A stretch of DNA of 64,000 nucleotides from Megalopta genalis (lineage: Eukaryota; Arthropoda; Insecta; Hymenoptera; Halictidae). The stretch is from positions 3,065,612 through 3,129,611 of the forward strand of contig NW_027476095.1 of the NCBI RefSeq assembly GCF_051020955.1, in the 5' to 3' direction. The notes under the pieces are model-generated. The model saw only the letters and a list, made by a program, of their open reading frames with translations. It made no database searches and was not told the origin of the DNA. Positions 1 through 11,668 of the stretch are shown here, in pieces (position 1 is the first letter of the stretch; every line of letters starts with the position of its first letter). Both the position numbers and the translations under genes were made by a program.

Positions 1-1560
1 ATATAATTGATAAAGTTTCAAATGCAGGCGAAACAAACGAGTTAGCTCCAAACCCAAGCGAAACACATGATTTAGTTTCAAATCAATGCGAAGTAGAAGG
101 CTTAGCTTCAAATCCATGCGACACAAATGATTTAGCTTCAAATACTTGCGATAGAAGTGATATAGCTTCAGTGCAGGCGAAACAGACGAGTTAGCTCCTA
201 ATAAATGCGTAACAAATGATTTAGCTACAAATCTATGCGAAGTAGAAGGCTTAGCTTCAAATCAATGCGAAAAACATGATTTAGCTTCAAATCCATGAAA
301 ACACATGGTTTAGCTTCATATTCTTGCGAAACAAGTGGTTTAGCTTCAGATACTTGTGATAAACATGATTCAGCTTCAACTGCATGCGAAACAAATGAGT
401 TAGTTTAAAATGCAAGAGAAACACATGATTTAGCTTCATATCGATGCAAAGCACATTGTTTAGCTTCATATTCTTGCGAAAAAAATGGGTTATCTTCAAA
501 TACTTGTGATATTCATGATTTAACTTCGACTGCATGCGAAACAAACGAGTTAACTTCAAATCCATGCGAAACACATGATTTAGCTTCAAATCAATGCGGA
601 ACACATGATTTAACTTCAAATCAATCCCAAGTAAAAGGCTTAGCTTCAAATCAATGCGAAGAAATCGGTTTATCTTCAAATACTTGTGATATACATGATA
701 TAGCATCAAATGCAGGCGAAACAAACGAGTTAGCTTCAAATCCAAGCAAAACACATGGTTAAGCTTCAAATCAAGGCGAAGTAGAAGGCTTAGCTTCAAA
801 ACCAAGCGAATCAAATGGGTTAGCTTCAAATATTTTTGATATACATGATTTAGCTTCAACTGCAGACGAAACAAACGAGGTAGCTTCAAATCTAAGCAAA
901 ACACATGATTTAGCTTCTAATCAATCCGACGTAGAAAGCTTAGATTCCAATCCATGCAAACACATGACTAGGCTTCAAATCCATGGGAAACACAGGAGTA
1001 TGCTTCAAAGGCATGCGAAGTACATGATTTAGGTTCAAATTCATGGGAAATACGTGGTTTAGCATCAAATACATGCGAAACAAATTGTTTAGTTTCAGAT
1101 ACTTATTATATACACGATTTAGCTTGAACTGCATGAGAAACAAACGAGTTAGCTTCAAATCCAACCGAAACACTTCAATTGCCTTCAAATCAATGCGAAG
1201 TAGAAGGCTTAACTTCAAATCAATGCGAATCAACTGGTTTATCTTCAAATACTTGTGATATTCATGATTGAACATCAACTGCATGCGAAACGAACGAGTT
1301 ACCTTCATATCTAAGCGATACACGCGATTTAGCTTCAATTCAATGCCAAGTAGAAGGCATAGCTTCAAATCCATGTGAAACGAATGATTTAGCTTCAAAT
1401 TCTTGCGGTATAAATGAAATAGCTTCAAATGCAGGCGAAACAAACGAGTTAGCTTCAAATGCAGGCCAAACACATGATTTAGCTCCAAATTCATGCGAAA
1501 CACATGATTTAGGTTCAAATCAATGCGATGCAGATGCTTAGCATCAAATCCATGCGACAC
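1..1560 (+). repeat. Diverged left segment related to the Z block at 38-49 kb
   Basis: The unit heads here are more varied than in the core (for example GCAAGAGAAACACATG and CCATGGGAAACACAGG). Two pieces match the distant Z block. Bases 301-490 match about 41,531-41,720 (offset 41,230), including the shared rare core TTAGTTTAAAATGCAAGAG. Bases 690-1,505 match about 39,851-40,666 (offset 39,161), including the private tail with CAATCCGACGTAGAAAGC. Relative to the continuous Z2 copy, roughly 1.1 kb between the two pieces is missing. No gene is visible. One-base deletions at about 170, 297, 957 and 1,533 shift the register. Confidence 0.85.
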
Positions 1561-2298
1561 AAATGATTTAGCATCAAATACTTGCGATAGAAGTGATATA
1601 GTTTCAATGCAGGCGAAACAAACGAGTTAGCTTCAAAGCCATGCGACACAAATGATTTAGATTCAAATACTTGCGATATAATTGATATAGCTTCAGATGC
1701 AGGCGAAACAAACGAGTTAGCTTCAAATCTGTGCGAAACACATGATTTAGCTTCAAATTCTTGCGAAACACATGGTTTAGCTTCATATCCTTGCGAAACA
1801 AATGGTTTAGCATCATATACTTGTGATAAGCATGATTTAGCTTCAACCGCATGCGATACAAACGAGTTAGTTTTAAAGCCAAGCGAAACACATGATTTAG
1901 CTTAAAATTCGTGCGAAACACATGGATTAGCTTCAAATTCGTGCGAAACAAATGATTTAGCTTCAAATACCTATGGTATACATTATTTAGCTACAACTGC
2001 AAGCGAAACCAACGAGTTAGCTTCAAATCCATGCGAAAGCCATGATTTGGCTGCAAATCAATGCGATGTAGAAGATTTAGTTTCAAATCCACGCGGAACA
2101 AATGGTTTAGATTCAAATGCTTGTGATATACATGATTTAGCTTCAACTGCATGCGAAACAAACGAGTTAGCTTCAAATCCAAGGGAAACAAATGATTTAG
2201 CTTCAAATCTATGCGAAGTTGATGGCTTAGCTTCAAATCAATGCGAAACAAATGATTTAGCTACAAATTCTTGCGATATAAATGATGTACCTTCAAAT

Positions 2299-2598
2299 GC
2301 AGGCAAAACAAACGAGTTAGCTTCAAATCCAAGCGAAATACATGATTTAGTTTCAAATCAATGCGAAGTAGAAGGCTTAGCTTCAAATCAATGCGACACA
2401 AATGATTTAGCTTCAAATACTTGCGATATAATTGATAAAGCTTCAAATGCAGGCGAAACAAACGAGTTAGCTTCAAATCCAAGCGAAACACATGATTTAG
2501 TTTCGAATCAATGCGAAGTAGAAGGCTTAGCTTCAAATCCATGCGAAACAAATGATTTAGCTTCACATACTTGCGATATAAATGATATAGCTTCAAAT
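2299..2598 (+). repeat. Alpha higher-order repeat: clean example of two consecutive 150-bp pentamers
   Basis: Five 30-bp units with different heads occur in fixed order. The heads are E (GCAGGCGAAACAAACGAG), A (CCAAGCGAAACACATGAT), B (CAATGCGAAGTAGAAGGC), C (CCATGCGACACAAATGAT, or CGAAAC in place of CGACAC) and D (ACTTGCGATATAATTGAT). The E head recurs at 2,299, 2,449 and 2,599, exactly 150 bp apart. The same order recurs through most of the window, with the head-A unit usually carrying TTTAGTTTCAAAT instead of the GCTTCAAAT core. It shows that amplification acted on pentamers and not on single units. Confidence 0.93.
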
Positions 2599-4642
2599 GC
2601 AGGCGAAAGAAACGAGTTACCATCAAATCCAAGCGAAAAACATGATTTACCTTCAAATTAATGCAAAGCAGAAGGCTTATCTTCAAAGCCATGCGACACA
2701 AATGATTTAGCTTCAAATAATTGCGATATAATTGATATAGCTTTAAATGCAGGCGAAACAAACGAGTTAGCTTCAAATCTGTGCGAAACACATGATTTAG
2801 CTTCAAATTCATGCGTGGTAGAAGGATTTGCTTCAAATCCATGAGAAACAATTGATTTATGTTCAGATACTTGCGATATAAGTGATATAACATCAAATGC
2901 AGACGAAACAAACGAGTTAGCTTCAAAACCAAGCGAAACACATGATTCAGCATCTAATCAATGCGATGTAGAAGCCTTAGCTTCAAATCCATGCGGAACA
3001 AATGAATTAGCTTCAAATACTTGCTATATAAGTGATATAGATTCTAATGCAGGCGAAACAAACGAGATAGCTTCAAATCCATGCGAAACACATGATTTAG
3101 TTTCAAATCAATGCGATGTATAAGTTTAGCTTCAAATCCATGCGGAACAAATGATTTAGATTAAAATACTTGCGATATAAGTGATATAGTGTCAACTGCA
3201 GGCGAATCAAACGAGTTAGCTACAAATCCACGCAAAAAACATGACTAACGTGAAATCAATGCGATATAGTAGATCTAATTCCAAATCCATACGAAACACA
3301 TGATTTAGCTTCACATACTTGCGATATAAGTGATATAGCTTCAAATGCAGGCGAAACAAACGAGTTACCTTCAATCCAAGCGAAACGCATGATTTACCTT
3401 CAAATTAATGCAAAGCAGAAGGCTTATTTTCAAAGCCATGCTACACAAATGATTTAGCTTCAAATACTTGCGATATAATTGATATAGCTTCAAATGCAGG
3501 CGAAACGAACGAATTAGCTTCAAATCTGTGCGAAACTCATGATTTAGCTTCAAATTCATGCGAAACAAACATGGTTTAGCTTCATATTCTTGCGAAACAA
3601 ATGGTTTGGATTCAGATAATTGTGATAATCTTGATTTAGATTCAAATGCAGGCGAAACAAACGAGTTATTTTCAAATCCATGCGAAACACATGATTTAGC
3701 TTCACATACTTGCGATATAAGTGATATAGCTTCAAATGCAGGCGAAACAAACGAGTTACCTTCAAATCCAAGCGAAACGCATGATTTAGTTTCAAATCAA
3801 TGCGAAGTAGTAGGCTTGGCTGCAAATCCATGAGAAACAAATGATTTAGCTTCAAATACTTGCGATATAATTGATATAGCTTCAAATGCAATCGGAACAA
3901 ACGAGTTAGCTTCAAATCCATGCGAAAAACATGATTTACCTTCAAATCAAAGCGAAATAGAAGGTTCAGATTCAATTCCGTTCGAGACAAATGACTTACC
4001 TTCAAATACTTGCGGTATGAATGAAACAGCTTTAAATTGCAGGCGAAACAAACGAGATAGCTTCAAATCATGCAAAATACATGATTTACCTTCAAATTAA
4101 TGCAAAGCAGAAGGCTTATCTTCAAAGCCATGCGACACAAATGATTTAGCTTCAAATACTTGCGATATAATTGATATAGCTTCAAATGCAGGCGAAACGA
4201 ACGAGATAGTTTCAAATCCATGCGAAACACATGATTTACCTTCAAATCCAAGCGAAACAGATGATTTAGTTTCAAATCAACGCGAAGTAGAAGGCTTAGC
4301 TTCAAATCCATGCGACACAAATGATTTAGCTTCAAATACTTGCGATAGAAGTGATATAGCTTCAATGCAGGCGAAACAAACGAGTAAGCTTCAAAGCCAT
4401 GCGACACAAATGATTTAACTTCAAATACTTGCGATATAATTGATACAGCATCAAATGCAGGCAAAACAAACGAGTTAGCTTCAAATCCAAGCGAAACACA
4501 TGATTTAGTGTCAAATCAATGCGAAGTAGAAGCCTTAGCTTCAACTCCATGCGAAACAAATGATTTAGCTTCACAGACTTGCGATATAAATGATATAGCT
4601 TCAAATAAGGGCGAAACAAACGAGTTATCTTCAAATCCAAGC

Positions 4643-4716
4643 GAAACCATCAAATACTTGCGATAGATAAGTGATATAAGTGATACAGTTTCAATGCAGG
4701 CGAAACAAACGAGTTA
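4643..4716 (+). repeat. Scar S1 (first of eight copies)
   Basis: A malformed unit pair reads GAAACCATCAAATACTTG, followed by GATAAGTGATATAAGTGAT. It lacks the usual ACATGATTTAGCTT between two units and contains a small doubling of GTGATA. Copies lie at 4,643, 12,367, 22,794, 25,191, 30,076, 32,054, 34,513 and 37,811. Such a complex change is very unlikely to arise twice, so it traces descent of these eight segments from one original. Confidence 0.88.
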
Positions 4717-4904
4717 GCTTCAAATCTGTGCGAAATACATGATTTAGCTTCAAATTCATGCGAAACACTTGGTTTAGCTTCATATTCTTGCGAAACAAAT
4801 GGTTTAGATTCAGATAATTGTGATAAACATGATTTAGCTTCAAATGCAGGCGAAACAAACGAGTTACCTTCAAATCCAAGCGAAACGCATGATTTACCTT
4901 CAAA

Positions 4905-4945
4905 TTAATGCATAGCAGAAGGCTTTCTTCAAAGCCATGAGACAC
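4905..4945 (+). repeat. GGCTTTCTTC scar, a 29-bp unit (first of thirteen copies)
   Basis: The unit reads GGCTTTCTTCAAAGCC, one base shorter than the usual GGCTTATCTTC, and follows ATTAATGCATAG. Copies lie near 4,921, 5,219, 12,644, 13,184, 20,977, 23,073, 23,613, 25,470, 26,010, 30,355, 32,333, 34,792 and 38,090. Only the first has AGCAGAAGG before it; the others have AGTAGAAGG. It occurs only left of the Z block. Confidence 0.88.
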
Positions 4946-6522
4946 AAATGATTTAGCTTCAAATACTTGCGATATAAATGATATAGCTTCAAATGCAGGC
5001 GAAACAGACGAGTTAGCTTCAAATCCAAGCGAAACACATGATTTACCTTCAAATTAATGCGAAGTAGAAGGCTTATCCTCAAAGCCATGCGACACAAATG
5101 ATTCAGATTCAAATACTTGCGATATAATTGATATAGCTTCAAATGCAGGCGAAACAAACGAGTTACCTTCAAATCCAAGCGAAACACATGATTTACCTTC
5201 AAATTAATGCATAGTAGAAGGCTTTCTTCAAAGCCATGAGACACAAATGATTTAGCTTCAAATACTTGCGATATAATTGATATAGCTTCAAATGCAGGCG
5301 AAACAAACGAGTTACCTTCAAATCCAAGCGAAACACATGGTTTAGCTTCATATTCTTGCGAAACAAATGGTTTAGATTCAGATACTTGTGATAAACATGA
5401 TTTAGCTTCAAATGCAGGCGAAACAAACGAGATAGTTTCAAATCCATGCGAAACACATGATTTACCTACAAATCCAAGCGAAACATATGATTTAGTTACA
5501 AATCAATGCGAAGTAGTAGGCATAGCTTCATATCCATGCGAAAGAAATGATTTAGTTTCACATACTTGCGATATAAATGATATAGCTTCAAATGCAGGCG
5601 AAACAAACGAGTTAGCTTCAAATTCAAGCGAAACACCTGATTTACCTTCAAATTAATGCGAAGTAGAAGGCTTATCCTCAAAGCCATGCGACACAAATGA
5701 TTCAGATTCAAATACTTGCGATATAATTGATATAGCTTCAAATGCAGGCGAAACAAACGAGTTACCTTCAAATCCAAGCGAAACACATGATTTACCTTCA
5801 AATTAATCCAAAGTAGAAGGCTTATCTTCAAAGCCATGCGACACAAATGATTTAGCTTCAAATACTTGCGATATAATTGATATAGCTTCAAATGCAGGCG
5901 AAACAAACGAGTTAGCTTCAAATCTGTGCGAAACACGTGACTTAGCTTCAAATTCATGCGAAACACACGGTTTAGCTTCATATTCTTGCGAAACAAATGG
6001 TTTAGATTCAGGTACTTGTGATAAACATGATTTAGCTTCAAATGCAGGCGAAACATCGAGTTAGTTTCACATCCATGCGAAACACATGATTTAGCTTCAA
6101 ATCCATGCGAAACACATGATTTAGTTTCAAATCAATGCGAAGTAGTAGACATAGCTTCATATCCATGCGAAACAAATGATTTAGCTTCACATACTAGCGA
6201 TATAAATGATATAGCTTCAAATGCAGGCGAAACAAACGAGTTACCTTCAAATCCAAGCGAAACACATGATTTACCTTCAAATTAATGCAAAGAGGATGGC
6301 TTATCTTCAAAGCCATGCGACACAAATCGTTTAGCTTCAAATACTTGCGATATAATTGATAAAGCTTCAAATGCAGGCGAAACAAACGAGTTAGCTTCAA
6401 ATCCAAGCGAAACACATGATTTAGTGTCAAATCAATGCGAAGTAGAAGCCTTAGCTTCAACTCCATGCGAAACAAATGATTTAGCTTCACAGACTTGCGA
6501 TATAAATGATATAGCTTCAAAT

Positions 6523-6672
6523 AAGGGCGGAACAAACGAGTTAGCTTCAAATCTGTGCGAAATACATGATTTAGCTTCAAATTCATGCGAAACACATGGT
6601 TTAGCTTCATATTCTTGCGAAACAAATGGTTTAGATTCTGATAATTGTGATAAACATGATTTAGCTTCAAAT
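6523..6672 (+). repeat. Beta higher-order repeat: alternative 150-bp pentamer
   Basis: A second pentamer starts with an E-type head and then uses four other heads. These are L (CTGTGCGAAATACATGAT), F (TTCATGCGAAACACATGG), G (TCTTGCGAAACAAATGG) and H (AATTGTGATAAACATGAT or ACTTGTGATAAACATGAT). The cores of F and G also differ (GCTTCATAT and GATTCAGAT). The next E-type head begins at 6,673, 150 bp after this one at 6,523. Beta pentamers alternate with alpha pentamers in the 4-38 kb part of the window. Both types share the E unit, so E is a natural exchange point between them. Confidence 0.9.
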
Positions 6673-9600
6673 CCTGGCGAAACAAACGAGTTACCTTCAA
6701 ATCCAAGCGAAACACATGATTTACCTTCAAATTAATGCAAAGTAGATGGCTTATCTTCAAACCCATGCGACACAAATGATTTAGCTTCAAATACTTGCGA
6801 TATAATTGATATAGCTTCAAATGCAGGCGAAACAAACGAGTTAGCTTCAAATCTGTGCGAAACACATGATTTAGCTTCAAATTCATGCGAAACACATGGT
6901 TTAGCTTCATATTCTTGCGAAACAAATGGTTTAGATTCAGATACTTGTGATAAACATGATTTAGCTTCAAATGCAGGCGAAACAAACGAGTTAGTTTCAA
7001 ATCCATGCAAAAGCCCTTGATTTAACTTCAAATCCATGCGAAACACATGATTTAGTTTCAAATCAATGCGGAACACATGGTTTAGCTTCATATTCTTGCG
7101 AAACAAATGGTTTAGATTCAGATACTTGTGATAAACATGATTTAGCTTCAAATGCAGGCGAAACAAACGAGATAGTTTCAAATCCATGCGAAACACATGA
7201 TTTACCTTCAAATCCATGCGAAACACATGATTTAGTTACAAATCAATGCGAAGTAGTAGGCATAGCTTCATATCCATGCGAAAGAAATGATTTAGTTTCA
7301 CATACTTGCGATATAAATGATATAGCTTCAAATGCAGGCGAAACAAACGAGTTAGCTTCAAATCCAAGCGAAACACATGATTTACCTTCAAATTAATGCG
7401 AAGTAGAAGGCTTATAATCAAATCCATGCGACACAAATGATTTAGCTTCAAATACTTGCGATATAATTGATATAGCTTCAAATGCAGGCGAAACAAACGA
7501 GTTAGCTTCAAATCTGTGCGAAACACATGACTTAGCTTCAAATTCATGCGAAACACATGGATTAGCTTCATATTCTTGCGAAACAAATGGTTTAGATTCA
7601 GATACTTGTGATAAACATGGTTTAGCTTCAATTGCAGGCGAAACATCGAGTTAGTTTCACATCCATGCGAAACACATGATTTAGCTTCAAATTCATGCGA
7701 AACGCATGATTTAGCTTCAAATCAATGCGACGGAGAAGGGGTTGCTTAAAATCCATGCGACACATATGATTTAGCTTCAAATACTTGCGATATAATTGAT
7801 GATGCTTCTGAAGGCAAAACAAACGAGTTAGCTTCAAATCCATGCGAAACGCATGATTTAGCTTCAAATCAATGCGATGTAGAAGGCTTAGCTTCAAATC
7901 CATGCGAAACACATGATTCTGCTTCAAATCAATGCGAAGTAGAAGACTTAGCTTCAAATCCATGCGAATCAAATGATTTTGCTTCAAATACTTGTGATAT
8001 ACATCATATAGCTTCAAACGCAGGCGAAACAATCGCGTTAGGTTCAAATCCAAGGGAAACAAATGATTTAGCTTCAAATCAATGCGAAGTAGAAGGCTTA
8101 TCTTCAAATACATGCGGAACAAATGATTTATATTCAAATACTAGCCATATAATTGATATAGTGTCAACTGCAGGCGAAACAATCGACCTAGCTTCAAATC
8201 CAAGCGAAACACATGATTTAATTTCATATCAATACGAAGTAGAAGGCTTAGCTTCAAATCCATGCGATACAAACGAGTTAGCATCAAATCCATGCGAAAC
8301 ACATGATTTAGCTTCAAATCAATGCGAAGTAGAAGGCGTAGCTTCAAATCCACGCGATACAAACGAGTTAGCATCAAATCCATGCGAAACACATGATTTT
8401 GCTTCAAATCAATGCGAAGTAGAAGGCTTAGCTTCAAATCCATGAGACACAAATGATTTAGCTTCAAATACTTGCGATGTAATTGATATAGCTTCAAATG
8501 CTGGCGAAATAAACGAGTTAGCTTCAAATCTGTGCGAAACCCATGATTTAGCTTCAAATCCATGCGAAACACATGATTTAGTTTCAAATCAATGTGAAGT
8601 AGAAGGCTTAGCTTCAAATCCATGCGAAACGAATGATTTGGCTTCAAATACTTGCGGTATAAATGAAATAGCTTCAAATGCAGGCGAAAAAAACGAGTTA
8701 GCTTCAAATCCAAGCGAAACACATGATTTAGTGTCAAATCAATGCGAAGTAGAAGCCTTAGCTTCAACTCCATGCGACACAAATGATTTAGCTTCAAATA
8801 CTTGCGATGTAATTGATATAGCTTCAAATGCTGGCGAAACAAACAAGTTAGATTCAAATCCAAGCAAAACAGATGATTTAGTTTGAAATCAATGCGAAGT
8901 AGAAGGCTTAGCTTCAAATCCGTGCGACACAAATGATTTAGCTTCAAATACTTGCGATAGAAGTGATATAGCTTCAATGCAGGCGAAACAGAGTTAGCTT
9001 CACATCCATGCGAAACACATGATTTAGCTTCAACTCCATGCGAAACACATGATGTAGTTTCAAATCAATGCGAAGTAGTAGACATAGCTTCATATCCATG
9101 CGAAACAAATGATTTAGCTTCACATACTTGCGATATAAATGATATAGCCTCAAATGCAGGCGAAACAAACGAGTTAGCTTCAAATCCAAGCGAAACACAT
9201 GATTTAGTGTCAAATCAATGCGACGTAGAAGCCTTAGCTTCAACTCCATGCGAAACAAATGATTTAGCTTCACAGACTTGCGATATAAATGATATAGATT
9301 CAAATGCAGGCGAAACAAACGAGTTAGCTTCAAATCTGTGCGAAACACATGATTTAGCTTCAAATACATGCGAAACATATGATTTTGTTTCACATCAATG
9401 CGAAGTAGTAGACATAGCTTCATATCCATGCGAAACAAATGATTTAGCTTCACATACTTGCGATATAAATGATATAGCCTCAAATGCAGGCGAAACAAAC
9501 GAGTTTGCTTCAAATCCAAGCGAAACACATGATTTACCTTCAAATTAATGCGAAGTAGAAGGCTTATCCTCAAAGCCATGCGACACAAATGATTCAGCTT

Positions 9601-10342
9601 CAAATACTTGCGATATAATTGATTTAGCTTCAAATGCAGGCGAAACAAACGAGTTAGCTTCAAATCCATGCGAAACACGTGGTTTAGCTTCATATTCTTG
9701 CGAAACAAATGGTTTAGCTTCAAATACTTGCGATATAAATGATATAGCATCAAATGCAGGCGAAACAAACGAGTTAGCTTCAAATCCAAGCGAAACACAT
9801 GATTTAGTTTCAAATCAATGCGAAGTAGAAGGCTTATCTTCAAATCCATGCGACACAAATGATTTAGCTTCAAATACTTGCGATAGAAGTGATATAGCTT
9901 CAATGCAGGCGTAACAAACGAGTTAGCTTCAAATCCAAGCGAAACACATGATTTAACTTCAAATTAATGCAAAGTAGATGGCTTATCTTCAAACCCATGC
10001 GACACAAATGATTTAGCTTCAAATACTTGCGATATAATTGATATAGCTTCAAATGCAGGCGAAACAAACGAGTTAGCTTCAAATCTGTGCGAAACACATG
10101 ATTTAGCTTCAAATTCATGCGAAACACGTGGTTTAGCTTCATATTCTTGCGAAACAAATGGTTTAGATTCAGATAATTGTGATAAACATGATTTAGCTTC
10201 AAATGCAGGCGAAACAAACGAGTTAGCTTCAAATCTGTGCGAAACACATGATTTAGCTTCAAATCAATGCGAAGTAGAAGGCTTTGCTTCAAATCCATGC
10301 GACACAAATGATTTAGCTTCAAATACTTGCGATAGAAGTGAT

Positions 10343-10831
10343 TTAGCTCCAATGCAGGCGAAACAAACGAGTTAGCTTCAAAGCCATGCGACACAAATGA
10401 TTTAGCTTCAAATCCATGCGAAACACATGATTTTGTTTCACATCAATGCCAAGTAGTAGACATAGCTTCATATCCATGCGAAACAATTGATTTAGCTTCA
10501 CATACTTGCGATATAAATGATATAGCCTCAAATGCAGGCGAAACAAACGAGTTAGCTTCAAATCCCAGCGAAACACATGGTTTAGTTTCAAATCAATGCG
10601 AAGTAGAAGGCTTAGCTTCACATACATGAGAAACAAATGATTTAGCTTCAGATAATTGCGATATAATTGATAAAGCTTCAAATGCAGGCGAAACAAACGA
10701 GTTAGATTCAAATCCAAGCAAAACAGATGATTTAGTTTGAAATCAATGCGAAGTAGAAGGCTTAGCTTCAAATCCGTGCGACACAAATGATTTAGCTTCA
10801 AATACTTGCGATAGAAGTGATATAGCTTCAA
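10343..10831 (+). repeat. 489-bp module (first of several copies)
   Basis: This module is marked by TTTCACATCAATGCCAAG, then by the AATCCCAGCG head, then by TTTAGTTTGAAATCAATGC. Close copies lie at 18,552-19,040, about 21,611-22,070 and 26,701-27,189. A truncated copy lies at about 20,041-20,393 and a partial one at about 37,256-37,535. Diverged relatives lie at 30,691-31,137, 32,729-33,175 and 35,578-36,024. Most copies end at the 29-bp junction unit TAGCTTCAATGCAGG, which marks where blocks were joined. It is the most mobile block within the array, although nothing indicates a transposon. Confidence 0.8.
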
Positions 10832-11668
10832 TGCAGGCGAAACAATCGAGTTGGCTTCAAAGCCATGCGACAGAAATGATTTAGCTTCAAATACTTGCTA
10901 TATAATTGATACCGCATCAAATGCAGGCGAAACAAACGAGTTAGCTTCAAATCCAAGCGAAACACATGATTTAGTGTCAAATCAATGCGAAGTAGAAGCC
11001 TTAGATTCAACTCCATGCGACGCAAATGATTTAGCTTCAAATACTTGCGATATAATTGATATAGCTTCAAATGCAGGCGAAACAAACGAGTTACCTTCAA
11101 ATCCAAGCGAAACACATGGTTTAAGCTTTATATTCTTGCGAAACAAATGGTTTAGATTCAGATACTTGTGATAAACATGATTTAGCTTCAAATGCAGGCG
11201 AAACAAACGAGTTAGCTTCAAATCTGTGCGAAATACATGATTTACCTTCAAATTAATGCGAAGTAGAAGGCTTATCCTCAAAGCCATGCGACACAAATGA
11301 TTCAGATTCAAATACTTGCGATATAATTGATATAGCTTCAAATGCAGGCGAAACAAACGAGTTAGCTTCAAATCTGTGCGAAACACATGGTTTAGCTTCA
11401 TATTCTTGCGAAACAAATGGTTTAGATTCAGATAATTGTGATAAACATGATTTAGCTTCAAATGCAGGCGAAACAAACGAGATAGTTTCAAATCCATGCG
11501 AAACACATGATTTACCTTCAAATCCATGCGAAACACATGATTTAGTTACAAATCAATGCGAAGTAGAAGGCTTAGCTTCAAATCCGTGCGACACAAATGA
11601 TTTAGCTTCAAATACTTGCGATAGAAGTGATATAGCTTCAATGCAGGCGAAACAAACGAGTTAGCTTC

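Larger units (their letters stand above)
1561..6330 (+). repeat. Mixed alpha/beta satellite array
   Basis: This is continuous 30-bp array with recognisable alpha pentamers from about 2,299 and beta pentamers from about 3,500. Register shifts come from single-base losses near 1,600, 3,125, 3,240, 3,373 and 4,365, and from a 2-bp gain near 3,570 (CGAAACAAACATGG). It holds the first copies of two scars that recur later: the S1 scar at 4,643 and the GGCTTTCTTC scar at 4,921 and 5,219. No gene is supported: every open frame is a run of repeat translation ended by slippage or a stop. Confidence 0.85.
6330..11668 (+). repeat. Segmental duplication SD-A, copy 1
   Basis: This block is repeated at 13,700-19,875. 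The offset is about 7,368 over 6,370-7,100, 7,069 over about 7,680-9,940, and 8,209 over about 9,950-11,668. The changes of offset mark indels between the copies. Copy 2 lacks about 479 bp of copy 1 near 7,150-7,650. It gains 181 bp at 14,378, 540 bp near 17,010-17,550, and a further 600-bp tandem duplication. In the 2.2-kb stretch 7,721-9,940 I could spot only about ten substitutions against copy 2. It contains alpha and beta pentamers and one 489-bp module (10,343-10,831). No gene is seen. Confidence 0.88.

Noticed and set aside
287..904. Separate small genes for each open frame of 60-300 codons on both strands
   Set aside because: All translate the same 30-bp unit in one of three stop-free frames. 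They overlap each other on both strands, and they begin and end at unit variants or one-base slips.
10343..10831. Transposable element, because the 489-bp module recurs at several sites
   Set aside because: It consists of the same 30-bp units, with no terminal inverted repeats, target-site duplication or transposase. Block exchange within the array explains its spread.
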